Shown: piece after piece, positions 10,806-18,903 of the stretch
Layout: each line of letters opens with the position of its first letter
Numbering within the stretch: the first letter of the stretch is position 1
NCBI RefSeq assembly: GCF_001885615.1
Contig: NZ_LSRN01000022.1
Location: 1-43,037 of the forward strand
Direction: 5' to 3'
Length of the DNA: 43,037 bases
Source of the DNA: Alkalibacterium sp. 20
GTDB lineage: Bacteria > Bacillota > Bacilli > Lactobacillales > Carnobacteriaceae_A
Notes under the pieces: model-generated
Told to the model about the DNA's origin: nothing
Databases searched by the model: none
What the model saw: the letters and a program-made list of their open reading frames with translations, nothing else
Program-made: the position numbers and the translations under genes

Positions 10806-10850
10806 CACTAAAGCTGCTGACTCATTTAAGAATCAGCAGCTTTAGTGTTT
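10806..10850. terminator. Terminator hairpin after glycerate kinase
   Basis: A perfect 15-base stem CACTAAAGCTGCTGA/TCAGCAGCTTTAGTG directly downstream of the minus-strand glycerate kinase. The T-rich flank is better on the plus side, so it may work in both directions or mainly as a transcript-end stabiliser. Confidence 0.7.
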
Positions 10851-10853
10851 ATT

Positions 10854-11990
10854 TTATTTCAATCCGATTTTTAATACTCTCGCACTGTTCATTGCCGTAT
10901 TTTTGAGATTTTCATATCCATTAGCCAGTGCATCTTCCTGTGAACTAAATTCTGGAATGATACTGAAGGCAGCGTCTATGCCTTCATCATAAATATTCTC
11001 GTATCCTTTATTTAGACACCCAGCAAACGCAATCGTCGGTACACCGTATTTTTTTGATACTTGCGACACAGCAATAGGTGTTTTACCAAAAATCGTCTGG
11101 TGATTAATGCCTCCTTCGCCCGTGATGACTAAGTCTGCCTCTTTGATCTTCGCTTCAAGATCCAGTAAATCAACTAGTAAATCGCCACCACGTTCAAGTT
11201 TACCGTTTAAGAATGCCATTATTCCGGCACCTAACCCCCCTGCAGCACCTGCACCTGGAATGTGTTCGATATCTTTACCTAACGTTTCTTTTATCAGTTG
11301 AGCAAAATGGGATAGATTCGCGTCCAATTGTTTCAACTGGTCTGGCGTTCCGCCTTTTTGCGGACCGTAAATATAAGAAGCGCCTTGCTCACCTGTCAGT
11401 GGGTTATCCACATCGCAGGCAACTCGAATGTTCACGTCATTGATTCTTGAATGCATCTCCGTGATGTCTATATAGGCTAAGTCTTTTAATCCTTTACCAT
11501 TCGGTGATATCGGCTTTTTATTTTTATCGAGAAGTTTTCCTCCCAGACTCATAATCATTCCTGCTCCGCCATCGTTAGTCGCACTTCCACCGATTCCGAG
11601 TAAAATTTCTTCTACCCCTTCGTCTAGTGCATCCTTGATGAGTTCCCCAAATCCATATGTTGTCGTTAAAAGAGGATTTCTCTTTTCGGGATTTACTTTG
11701 TCAAGTCCTGAAGATGCTGCCATTTCAATGACAGCAATCTTTTTATCTCCTGATAGACCATAAAAAGCATCGACAGGTTCCTGAAGTGGTCCTGTTACAG
11801 TCAATTCTTTCATCGTTCCGCCTGTAGCATCAATGATCGATTGAACCGTGCCCTCTCCACCATCCGCCATAGGAACTTTGATATAATCTGAATCTGGAAA
11901 GACCAGCTTGAAACCTTCTTCAATTGCACTTGCTGCTTCTAATGCCGTCAAACTTTCTTTAAATGAATCGGGCGCAATAACTATTTTCAT
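10854..11990 (-). CDS. glxK: Glycerate kinase
   Basis: 378 aa, the usual length of class I glycerate kinases (GlxK/GarK). KIVIAPDSFKESLTALEAA at the start is the family signature, followed by PMADGGEGTVQ, EILLGIGGSATNDGGAGM and DLVITGEGGINHQT, which line the ATP and glycerate sites. The reaction is D-glycerate plus ATP to a phosphoglycerate that enters lower glycolysis. The ATG is preceded by AAGGAATGAG. The GntP-type permease remnant ends 33 bases upstream, so kinase and permease formed an operon; its promoter was lost with the permease 5' end, so expression of this intact kinase is doubtful unless a new promoter reads in. Confidence 0.92.
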   Translation of the reverse strand: MKIVIAPDSFKESLTALEAASAIEEGFKLVFPDSDYIKVPMADGGEGTVQSIIDATGGTMKELTVTGPLQEPVDAFYGLSGDKKIAVIEMAASSGLDKVNPEKRNPLLTTTYGFGELIKDALDEGVEEILLGIGGSATNDGGAGMIMSLGGKLLDKNKKPISPNGKGLKDLAYIDITEMHSRINDVNIRVACDVDNPLTGEQGASYIYGPQKGGTPDQLKQLDANLSHFAQLIKETLGKDIEHIPGAGAAGGLGAGIMAFLNGKLERGGDLLVDLLDLEAKIKEADLVITGEGGINHQTIFGKTPIAVSQVSKKYGVPTIAFAGCLNKGYENIYDEGIDAAFSIIPEFSSQEDALANGYENLKNTAMNSARVLKIGLK

Positions 11991-12023
11991 AATCTCATTC
12001 CTTTACACTTTATTTTAACTATT

Positions 12024-12815
12024 TTATCCGAGATTCAAGAATCCAAATATTACGACCGAAACAACGGTAATAGTTAATCCGATCATTGATTCATAGGGAA
12101 TCAATTTTAGACGATCTTTAAAACCCATAAGGACACTACCGCCTGTAGCATGGAAGAAACTACCATGTGGCAGATGATCTAGCACAGTTGCGCCCGCATG
12201 GATCATTGCGGCTCCAGCTAAAGCGCCAACTCCTGATTCTATTAAAGCCCCACTGAAAACAGAACTTGCAACGATCGAACCAGATGTTGTTGATGCAGTA
12301 GCAGCGGACATTACAATACCTGAGATAGGTGCGAGTAAGAAAACGGGCAAACCTAATCCTGCTACTCCGTCAATCAGTACCTCTCCTAAAGTAGAGTTGG
12401 TGATTATTCCAGCAATTGTACCCGTTCCGATTAAAAGAATGGCTACTGGAGACATTTTACTTAAACCAAATGATGCCTGATCAATAATTCCTTTGAATTT
12501 ACCCATGATCAGTGAACCGGCAGCTCCGCCTAAAGGGAGAGCTATCATGGGATCGATGACAATACCCGCTATCGGTCTTAAAGATAACAGAACGACCGCT
12601 ACAATCGGACCAGAAATAGCTGTAAGTAAACTTGGTAAATCTTTCGTTTCCGAACCATTTGATTCTAATTCGCTCGTTTCAACTGATACGCCTTTAGTAG
12701 AATTTCGTTTTGCCATGAAGTAAGTCATGAATAATGCAACAATCCCAGGTATAATACCTGCTAACATAACAGAAGTTAATGGAGTTCCGAAAGCTTCCGA
12801 AACAGCGATCGTATT
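12024..12815 (-). pseudogene. GntP-family glycerate/gluconate permease, 5' truncated
   Basis: The remaining frame begins without a start inside FNTIAVSEAFGTPLTSVM, continues MLAGIIPGIVALFMTYFMA and runs to the stop at 12024, about 260 residues. The family is normally about 420-450 aa, so the N-terminal 40 percent is missing. Hydrophobic segments, the SGIVMSAATASTTSGSIVAS stretch, and DHLPHGSFFHATGGSV, a GntP-type signature, identify it. Upstream, the frame runs into sequence belonging to the opposite-strand cdaR fragment, with the join at about 12805-12825. An internal ATG at 12767 could start a shortened product, but it would lack several transmembrane helices. Context with glycerate kinase makes glycerate the likely substrate. 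Confidence 0.88.
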
Positions 12816-13022
12816 AAAGAATATGCAGAACTAAAAGAAGTCCTTCTTACTTATGGAAAAATGAATAAAAGTATAAATAAAAGCGCTGAGAAGCTGTACA
12901 TACATAAAAATACTTTTCAGTACAAATTAAATAAATTAGCACGATACACAGGTTACGACCCTAAGGTTTTAAACGACTATGTTTGTCTTTATATTGCTTT
13001 TCTCCTTAATGATGTTGCCTAG
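12807..13022 (+). pseudogene. cdaR-type (sugar diacid) regulator, 3' fragment
   Basis: A plus-strand frame reading RIKEYAELKEVLLTYGKMNK, then SINKSAEKLYIHKNTFQYKL and ARYTGYDPKVLNDYVCLYIA, ending at TAG 13020-13022. This is the PucR/CdaR C-terminal helix-turn-helix (HTH_30), with the signature AExLYIHxNTxxYKL. CdaR-type regulators are about 350-390 aa and control glycerate/glucarate genes; only about 70 residues remain and there is no start. It abuts the truncated permease head to head, which shows that the two genes were once divergent neighbours. Confidence 0.88.
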
Positions 13023-13282
13023 GTACAAGTAAATATAAATTATGTAATTGCTTAATTGAATAAGTCCGGACTAAATAACAGTCCGTTTGTTCCGTTTACA
13101 CATCGATCTAACTAAGTACACCCATATTTCCGAGCCACTTGTTAAGATTAACGCTAATCTTAACAAGTGGCTCGGAAATAATAGAAAACTCCTTACGATT
13201 AGCAACTAATCGTAAGGAGTTTATCTTTTTAAGTGGTTATTTTTCGCTCGCGAAAATATCATCATCGTTTACTAAAAACTAA
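13023..13282. repeat. Long perfect hairpin plus repeat block
   Basis: Contains a perfect 26-base stem at 13125-13150 / 13155-13180 with loop ACGC (arm starts TATTTCCGAGCCACTTG), then a 17-base-stem hairpin AAACTCCTTACGATTAG / complement at 13186-13222, then an AAGTGGTTATTTTTCG palindrome at 13239-13257. The block is related to 2490-2650. It separates the cdaR fragment from the convergent galU gene and could terminate both. Confidence 0.85.
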
Positions 13283-14176
13283 TTATTTAATACTCTGGAC
13301 CGTTTCTTTCGCCACTATTTTTTCAAGATACGCTAAAAAGTCTGTTCTCAAGTCGTCTCTTCTCAGTGCGGTTTCCACCGTTGCTTCCAGGAAGCCGAGT
13401 TTATCGCCGACATCATAGCGTTTTCCTTCGAAATCATAAGCGACCATATCTTCTTGTAAGGCCAACTCTTTGAGGGCATCCGTTAATTGGATTTCTCCGC
13501 CTTTTCCCGGTTCGGTATCTCTAAGGATATCAAAGATAGCTGGATTGATGATGTATCGACCTAAAATGGCCACATTTGATGGCGCCTCTTCGATTGATGG
13601 CTTTTCGACCAACCCATCTACCGAGTAAACCTTTTCTGCCAGCTGTTTGCCATCCACGATGCCGTATTTGCTGACGTCTTCTGCTTTGACTGTTTGGACA
13701 CCTAAGACACTCGTCTGATACTCATCATAACAGTCGATCATCTGTTTCAGGCAGGGCGTGTCTTCCGTATAAACAATGTCGTCTCCAAGCAGGACTGCGA
13801 ATGGTTCATCGCCTACGAAGGTTTTCGCACAGTAGATCGCATGGCCCAGTCCTTTGGCTTCTTTCTGCCTTATGTAATGGATGTCCACCATATCAGATAT
13901 GCTATTGACCAGTTCCAGTAATTCAGTCTTGCCTTTCTTTTCGAGTGCCAGTTCAAGCTCTACCGAATGATCAAAGTGGTCTTCGATCGCCCGTTTATTT
14001 TTACCGGTAATGATCAAGATTTCCTCAATGCCACTGGCGATGGCTTCTTCCACAATATATTGAATCGTCGGTTTGTCGACGACCGGCAGCATTTCTTTGG
14101 GCATCGCTTTCGTAGCGGGTAAAAAGCGCGTACCAAACCCAGCTGCTGGGATGACTGCTTTTCTTACTTTAGACAT
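13283..14176 (-). CDS. galU: UTP-glucose-1-phosphate uridylyltransferase
   Basis: 297 aa, normal for the family. It starts MSKVRKAVIPAAGFGTRFLP, with the nucleotide-binding GxGTR(x)nK loop, then KAMPKEMLPVVDKPTIQYIV; AVLLGDDIVY, LVEKPS and GKGGEIQLTDAL are further GalU signatures. It makes UDP-glucose from glucose-1-phosphate and UTP in the cytoplasm, the precursor for the ugd product and for cell-surface polysaccharides. GGAGGAG lies 7 bases upstream of the ATG. It appears monocistronic. Its first 27 codons and about 380 bases upstream have a diverged second copy at 15951-16420. Confidence 0.96.
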   Translation of the reverse strand: MSKVRKAVIPAAGFGTRFLPATKAMPKEMLPVVDKPTIQYIVEEAIASGIEEILIITGKNKRAIEDHFDHSVELELALEKKGKTELLELVNSISDMVDIHYIRQKEAKGLGHAIYCAKTFVGDEPFAVLLGDDIVYTEDTPCLKQMIDCYDEYQTSVLGVQTVKAEDVSKYGIVDGKQLAEKVYSVDGLVEKPSIEEAPSNVAILGRYIINPAIFDILRDTEPGKGGEIQLTDALKELALQEDMVAYDFEGKRYDVGDKLGFLEATVETALRRDDLRTDFLAYLEKIVAKETVQSIK

Positions 14177-14574
14177 ATATATTCTCCTCCATCTTTTATA
14201 TTTATCTTAACCTATATATTGGTATTAAACCACATACAAAAAAATATCTTTAGTCAGTCGATCAATTAGTGAGTCGATTTTGTAAAAATTATATTCCCGC
14301 AATTTGGTTATCCACTCAGGCAGTGCGCTATTCGGGCTATTATTTCAGTTGAGAACGCATTAGCTATAGAAGTGGAGACAAGCCAACAGATAACTCATTT
14401 AGATTAGTCATCAATTGAGATAAGTGAATCCAAAATACTATTCTATTTATAATGATAACCGCTAATCGGTAGGAGTTCAACAAAATTAACTCGCAACTCC
14501 TGTCGATTAGCATCGAAAAGGCTGTTATTTTTTGCGAGCGAAAAATTTCCACTTTGCAGTCCTTATAAATTAAT
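14177..14574. repeat. galU upstream region, copy A of a duplicated segment
   Basis: The galU leader and upstream sequence. From about 14385 to 14550 it holds AGTGGAGACA, AGATTAGTCATCAATTG, a CTAATCGGTAGGAGTTCAA/ACTCCTGTCGATTAGC inverted pair, and a palindrome TTTTTTGCGAGCGAAAAA at 14528-14545. The same order recurs at 16220-16420. No gene. Confidence 0.8.
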
Positions 14575-15534
14575 TTATCTTTTTTGAAATTCGGATATTC
14601 TTTTATCAATAATATTTCCGTTCTCAACAATTAGTGCATCCTGTAACGTTTTATTATCGCTAATTTTATCCTCGATTAATAGATCAATATATTTTACGAC
14701 TTCACCGCTAAAGATTTCTGACACACTTCGAAAAGCGATACTCGGTGTATGATCAACAGCGTAATGTAATATCTCCTCCTTAACGTACACTGGATTTTCA
14801 AACGATGTAGGAATGCAGGTTTCTATCGCACCGTTTTTGTCGCAACTGACATCAATAATCATGGATAGAGGTTTCATATTTTTTAAATCGTTCTTGTATA
14901 TGATATGATCTTCTCTAGCTGTATCCCATAACACACAATTAACAATGACATCAAATTCATTGATTTCTTTACGTAACAGTTCTTCCATCTTCCTGTTATA
15001 AACTTTGATATTGGCTCCCAAAGAAGCTAAAATCCGATAGGCACCTCTTGAAGTATTTCCTCTGCCGATGATAGCCACCTTACATTCATAAGGGAATTTT
15101 CCAAAAAAGGAAAATGCATGGACGATTGCAGCTTCACCTGCTAATTCATTATTTCTCCAAAAAACATGTCTGCCATCTTCATTCATATCTTCCCAGGCTA
15201 CGGCAGAAAGTTCATTATCAACTATCACATCGGTAACTTCTTTATTTTGTACAGCGTGTACATATCCAAATAGTACTTGGTTTTTTAAATGATCCAAATA
15301 ATCGGCATCGCCAATTTTAGGATCACAAATGATATCTTGCTTCAGCGCAACTTCTTTGGTCGTTACGTTGACACCCGCCTTTTCATAATCACTATCACTG
15401 TAACCTAGAACATCCCCGTAACTGGATTCAATATAAACGGATGATTTGTTTTTTATTTTCACGATATCTCCTGGAATCAAGGCTCTTCTCTTTTCGTTAT
15501 TTTTTGTACTTTTAATAAAACTAATGGTATGCAT
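14575..15534 (-). CDS. ceo: N5-(carboxyethyl)ornithine synthase
   Basis: 319 aa. The start MHTISFIKSTKNNEKRRALI matches the lactococcal CeoS type of the alanine dehydrogenase/PNT superfamily. VAIIGRGNTSRGAYRIL (about 155-171) is the NADP-binding Rossmann loop, and YVHAVQNKEV and WRNNELAGEAAIVHA belong to the N-terminal catalytic part. Known members reductively condense pyruvate with the side-chain amine of ornithine or lysine using NADPH. Normal family length, intact. AGGAGGAA lies just upstream of the ATG. It is flanked on both sides by copies of the galU upstream segment and, on the right, by an IS1380-type remnant, so it may have arrived with those rearrangements. Confidence 0.85.
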   Translation of the reverse strand: MHTISFIKSTKNNEKRRALIPGDIVKIKNKSSVYIESSYGDVLGYSDSDYEKAGVNVTTKEVALKQDIICDPKIGDADYLDHLKNQVLFGYVHAVQNKEVTDVIVDNELSAVAWEDMNEDGRHVFWRNNELAGEAAIVHAFSFFGKFPYECKVAIIGRGNTSRGAYRILASLGANIKVYNRKMEELLRKEINEFDVIVNCVLWDTAREDHIIYKNDLKNMKPLSMIIDVSCDKNGAIETCIPTSFENPVYVKEEILHYAVDHTPSIAFRSVSEIFSGEVVKYIDLLIEDKISDNKTLQDALIVENGNIIDKRISEFQKR

Positions 15535-15619
15535 TCTATTTCCTCCTGATTCTAAGTATAAACTAAACTTAAGTCTATTAACCCCCCTAATTTCATCTAC
15601 TGTACATCAAGTATACTAT

Positions 15620-15972
15620 AAATATGATAATATCAAGATATTCGAGATTGCGTGGTATTCTGTCGATTCAGTGGCTAATCCATTGAGAAAAGACCCTGGA
15701 TTTCAAGCCTTCTCCGATTGAAAACAGAGTGAGAACAGCTTGCTTCCCAGTCATCGCTCTCTCGATTTTTAGATTGCTTTTCAAAAGAGCATAGTCATCC
15801 GCTTCAAGCATTGAACTAGGCGCTTATTAACAAAGCTCGACTTGTCCGTGATGATACCGAATGAATAATCGATTTGGATTCAATACATTCAGACACTTTT
15901 AGGCGACAAGAAGAAACAGATTATAACGCGCACTATCATACCTATGACTATCACCCTTTAGTCGCTTTCGTA
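15620..15972 (+). mobile_element. IS1380-family transposase remnant
   Basis: The plus strand contains decayed transposase coding. 15640-15720 reads IAWYSVDSVANPLRKDPGFQ then AFSD before a stop, and 15868-15972 reads IIDLDSIHSDTFRRQEETDY then NAHYHTYDYHPLVAF. The LDLDSxHSDTxGxQ...YNAHYxxxGYHPLVAF pattern is characteristic of IS1380-type DDE transposases. Between the two parts the frame is broken several times. The right side stops abruptly where the galU 5' copy begins; both share TCGCTTTCGTAG. No complete element ends were recognised. Confidence 0.75.
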
Positions 15973-16034
15973 GTGGGTAAATAACGAGTACCAAAATCAG
16001 CAGCTGGTATGACCGCTTTTCTAGCTTTTGTCAT
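15951..16034 (-). pseudogene. galU 5' fragment (second copy)
   Basis: ATG at 16034 with GGAGGAG upstream, reading MTKARKAVIPAADFGTRYLP then TTKATKG and TGA. This matches the first 27 residues of the intact GalU but with substitutions, including Gly to Asp in the phosphate-binding loop. The reading continues into the IS1380-type remnant, where galU similarity ends. A non-functional duplicate. Confidence 0.85.
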
Positions 16035-16420
16035 ATATACTCTCCTCCATCTTTTAATACTATATTATCTTAAACTTTTGTATAAACTCGCATACATAAT
16101 AAAATATCTATGATAGTCGATTACCTAATTATTATGTTCCATATAGCTTATATTCTCAAATTTTTTTATTCACTTAAGCAGTTCAGAGCAGTCTATACAA
16201 TTGAAATCTCATTTATTATGCAAGTGGAGACACAACAAAAGATAACTTGTTTAGATTAGTCATCAATCGGGACAAGTGAATCTGAAATTCTATTCTACTT
16301 GTGAAGATAACCTTTTAATCGGTATGAGTTCAACTCAAATGACACGAAACTCCTGTCGATTAGCACTGAAATCATTTTAATCAGGCTGTTATTTTTCGCC
16401 GGGCGAAAAATTTCCTCCTA
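16035..16420. repeat. galU upstream region, copy B of the duplicated segment
   Basis: Collinear with 14177-14560: the TATATA(C/T)TCTCCTCCATCTTTTA leader, CAAGTGGAGACA, TTAGATTAGTCATCAATC, the AATCGGTATGAGTTCAAC / AACTCCTGTCGATTAGC pair and the palindrome TTTTTCGCC-GG-GCGAAAAA at 16392-16410. Similarity is clear but imperfect, so the duplication is not very recent. Confidence 0.85.
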
Positions 16421-16677
16421 GTTTCAAGCACGTTCACGTATGTCGAGTCAGGGATACATCGATGCAAGTTAGTTCAGTTCAGCGATCGTCAATTGAACTG
16501 AACTATTCAGATCGCGCTGTAAAGTATTCTGCTTTCAAGAACCGGGCTAGTTTTCCAGCCCTTTCATCATCCCGTCCCGTCCGCTTCTTACTTACATCCA
16601 AATAACCCTACTTAATATAGCTACCAAAAGAAACGAATCCACTAAATATTCCAAGAAGCACAGTCGAGAACGCAGTA
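16421..16677. other. Intergenic, no gene seen
   Basis: About 255 bases between the duplicated segment and the 51-bp tandem array. It contains a short AGTTCAGTTCAG...GAACTGAACTATT inverted repeat around 16470-16506. I see no coding region. Confidence 0.4.
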
Positions 16678-16932
16678 TCTTAAGAAGTGCGTCCCACAAT
16701 TGACTAAACTTCTGAAGATTCTCGTTTATCTTAAGAAGTGCGTCCTACAATTGATTAAACTCCTGAAGATTCTTGTTTATCTTAAGAAGTGCATCCTACA
16801 ATTGATTAAACTCCTGAAGATTCTTGTTTATCTTAAGAAGTGCGTCCCACAATTGATTAAACTTCTGAAGATTCTTGTTTATCTTAATAAGTGCGTCTCA
16901 TAGTTGATTAAACTTCTGAAGATTCTCGTTTA
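16678..16932. repeat. 51-bp tandem array, five copies
   Basis: Units begin TCTTAAGAAGTGCGTC and start at 16678, 16729, 16780, 16831 and 16882. Each unit pairs ATCTTAAGAAGT with ACTTCTGAAGAT or ACTCCTGAAGAT, so every unit, and every boundary between units, can fold into a hairpin. The units differ at only a few positions. Because 51 is a multiple of 3 the array is open in one frame for 67 codons (LKILVYLKKC repeated), but that is a by-product of the repeat. Confidence 0.9.
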
Positions 16933-17138
16933 TCTCGCACCAAACAGGTGGGGTTTCCACTAATTGCTATTCCTCAAAGCAACATCAATCACTTGGATTT
17001 CCGACCTATACTTTTTTTATTAAAAATATCTAATTTTTCATATTTTTGTAGTCAGACGCCTCTATCCTGTGCTATATTTGTATAGAAGTAACCGTTCTCA
17101 TCTTTGTCAAATCAAGGTTTTTATGGAGGAATAAATTA
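16933..17138 (+). promoter_or_regulatory. comK upstream region
   Basis: AT-rich DNA with A/T tracts (TTTTTTTATTAAAAATAT, TAATTTTTCATATTTTT) between 17008 and 17050, then TGCTATATT near 17080, a possible extended -10 box. GGAGG at 17125-17129 and a TTG start at 17139 follow. A/T-tract DNA is what ComK-type proteins bind, so autoregulation is possible; I could not find an exact AAAA-N5-TTTT pair. Confidence 0.35.
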
Positions 17139-17975
17139 TTGGATTATTATCAGACAACCGCAGAAGCATACCTCAACGAATTAGCAAGTCGTGTCACAGA
17201 AAAACGACCATCTTATCCATTGAACTATTCGGATGCTATCTTCTCACCACGCAAGGTGCTTACCGTTTCACCCGATAAAGTGCTGACGTTTATCGATGAA
17301 GCGATCGAACAGACCTATTTGCTGATCAACACTGAAACGTTCTATATCTGTGACCTTTCCAAAGAAACGGCAACGCCTTTCAAAACGCTGGTGTTTCAAA
17401 CGAACGGCGAACTTTTGAAGACGAAAGAAACTACCCGTCAGGTCATGGACCGTTTCTTTGACTACAGAACGATGGATTACCGTTCGGTTCAACTCCTGGG
17501 ACGCAGTTTATCCATTCACAGGATGTGCCCGTATGTCGTGGGTGCGCAATGCTTTGCGCCGGACAAAGGACCGAGCAAGAATCAGGCCAACTGGATCGCC
17601 CTGCATCATGTGTTGAAGGTCACCGCGCACAGAGAACAAACGCTTTTACATATTACCGCTAGCCATGAACTGATTTTAGATCATTCGGTAAAAAAAGTGC
17701 AGCAGCTCATCGATCAGGCACGTACCCTTCGCCATGTAATGACCCTGGTAACGAGCGAATGGATCAACCTGATCCACTATGAAAAAACGGTGTACGAACC
17801 GATGAACGTGCTGAATCACCGGTCCCTGGAAACTGTCTTTAACCCGCCCGTTCCGCTCCTGTCGTCCTGGCTGTCGTCACTCATCTACCTGCAGGCACAG
17901 GATTTAGTGAAGAGTGTCCTCAAAGAAGGAGATCCCACGCTCACTGGTTTTGAAATCGACCTGGAAGATGACTAG
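17139..17975 (+). CDS. comK: ComK-family competence transcription factor
   Basis: 278 aa from the TTG at 17139, chosen because GGAGG lies 9 bases upstream and no better ATG follows. The central part SLSIHRMCPYVVGAQCFAPD then KGPSKNQANWIALHHV corresponds to the ComK core (P..V......FP...P....CIWI...HI), and LHITASHELILDHSVKKVQQ matches the following helix region. ComK of bacilli is about 190 aa; this one has extra N- and C-terminal sequence. ComK activates DNA-uptake genes by binding A/T boxes. It converges on an amidase and a sigma-factor gene, which supports a competence role. The assignment rests on the pattern, with moderate identity as far as I can judge. Confidence 0.75.
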   Translation: MDYYQTTAEAYLNELASRVTEKRPSYPLNYSDAIFSPRKVLTVSPDKVLTFIDEAIEQTYLLINTETFYICDLSKETATPFKTLVFQTNGELLKTKETTRQVMDRFFDYRTMDYRSVQLLGRSLSIHRMCPYVVGAQCFAPDKGPSKNQANWIALHHVLKVTAHREQTLLHITASHELILDHSVKKVQQLIDQARTLRHVMTLVTSEWINLIHYEKTVYEPMNVLNHRSLETVFNPPVPLLSSWLSSLIYLQAQDLVKSVLKEGDPTLTGFEIDLEDD

Positions 17976-17989
17976 CATAAAAACGATGC

Positions 17990-18024
17990 AAAAAAGACGA
18001 AGAGACCTGTCTCTTCGTCTTTTG
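17990..18024. terminator. Bidirectional terminator between comK and the amidase
   Basis: A perfect stem AAAAGACGAAGAGAC/GTCTCTTCGTCTTTT with loop CT, with A-run and T-run ends. It serves both convergent genes. Confidence 0.9.
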
Positions 18025-18034
18025 CGTATGCTTG

Positions 18035-18880
18035 TTATACGAGTCTGACAAACGCCTGACTGGCGGTGATATAAAAGACCCTGCCTTTGGAATTTTTCAC
18101 CCGGTACTGTTCGCCGCGTCCAACTTTTATTTTTTCGAGCACGGTCGGGAACCCCTGCCCCAGCAGCACATGTCCGAACACATCTTTATCTTCCCAGCTG
18201 GGCTTGATGTAAAAACGCAGCTTACCGTCATAAATGCTTTCCACCCGTCTGTTGACAAAACACTTCTCAAACGCAGGCTTTGACTTCATGACAGGAACAG
18301 CTGCTTTATTCAAAGGAGTCGGCCTGGCATACCCGATGCCGATTTTTTGACAGATGCCCTCGATGACGGCTTCGGCGGCTTCGTAAAAGACTGCTTCTTG
18401 TCTGTAGACATCGTGGTCGGTCTTGTTGTCGATAAAGCCGTACTCGATGATCACCGTTTCAGTTTTACCGGTCAGGCGGTGCATGTAATAGTAATCCACA
18501 CCTTTTCGCATCTCCCGAGTAAAGACACGGCGAACGGGCAAGTCCGTTGCTTTGGCGATCCGGTTCACCAGATCCGCCGCAAATGCTGATTTTGAATGGA
18601 TGGAATGGATGGTCTCCACTCCTCTGGCACTGCCGTTGAAAGCATTCCAGTGATTCGACACGCATAAATCGTACTGGTTTTTGACGCGTGCCACCCGCTG
18701 CATCGGCTCCAGCGTCATGTCACCCGAGCGGGTCAACGAAACGTCAGCGCCAAGACCTTTCAGCCGTTTATACTGGTAGAGGCTGATCCTTAGGGTCCAA
18801 GCCTTTTCCATCACACCAAAGCCGCTGGCGCCCGGGTCTTTACCGCCGTGTCCGGCATCGATAATCAGTCGTTTACTCAT
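18035..18880 (-). CDS. N-acetylmuramoyl-L-alanine amidase (Amidase_3) with SH3-like tail
   Basis: 281 aa from the ATG at 18880; GGAGAGAAGG lies 6 or more bases upstream. RLIIDAGHGGKDPGASG gives zinc ligand His11, GVMEKAW gives Glu25, CVSNHWNAF gives His77, and VIIEYGFIDN carries the catalytic Glu (about 150). It cleaves the amide bond between N-acetylmuramic acid and the stem peptide. After a linker, residues about 205-281 (FYIKPSWEDKDVFGHVLLGQ...GRVFYITASQAFVRLV) form an SH3-like wall-binding segment. There is no signal peptide, as in phage endolysins. No holin or phage genes are nearby. The sigma factor lies 24 bases upstream on the same strand, so the two are co-transcribed. Confidence 0.88.
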   Translation of the reverse strand: MSKRLIIDAGHGGKDPGASGFGVMEKAWTLRISLYQYKRLKGLGADVSLTRSGDMTLEPMQRVARVKNQYDLCVSNHWNAFNGSARGVETIHSIHSKSAFAADLVNRIAKATDLPVRRVFTREMRKGVDYYYMHRLTGKTETVIIEYGFIDNKTDHDVYRQEAVFYEAAEAVIEGICQKIGIGYARPTPLNKAAVPVMKSKPAFEKCFVNRRVESIYDGKLRFYIKPSWEDKDVFGHVLLGQGFPTVLEKIKVGRGEQYRVKNSKGRVFYITASQAFVRLV

Positions 18881-18903
18881 ACTATTCCTTCTCTCCAATT
18901 AAA

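Noticed and set aside
16700-16903. Repetitive 67-codon frame (LKILVYLKKC repeats)
   Set aside because: It is open only because the 51-bp repeat length is a multiple of three; no ribosome-binding site and no protein-like composition beyond the repeat.
16678-16932. CRISPR array
   Set aside because: Whole 51-bp units are repeated with no unique spacers, and there are no cas genes.
18032-18589. Plus-strand frames opposite the amidase
   Set aside because: They are shadows of the higher-GC amidase gene, with no ribosome-binding site or domain.
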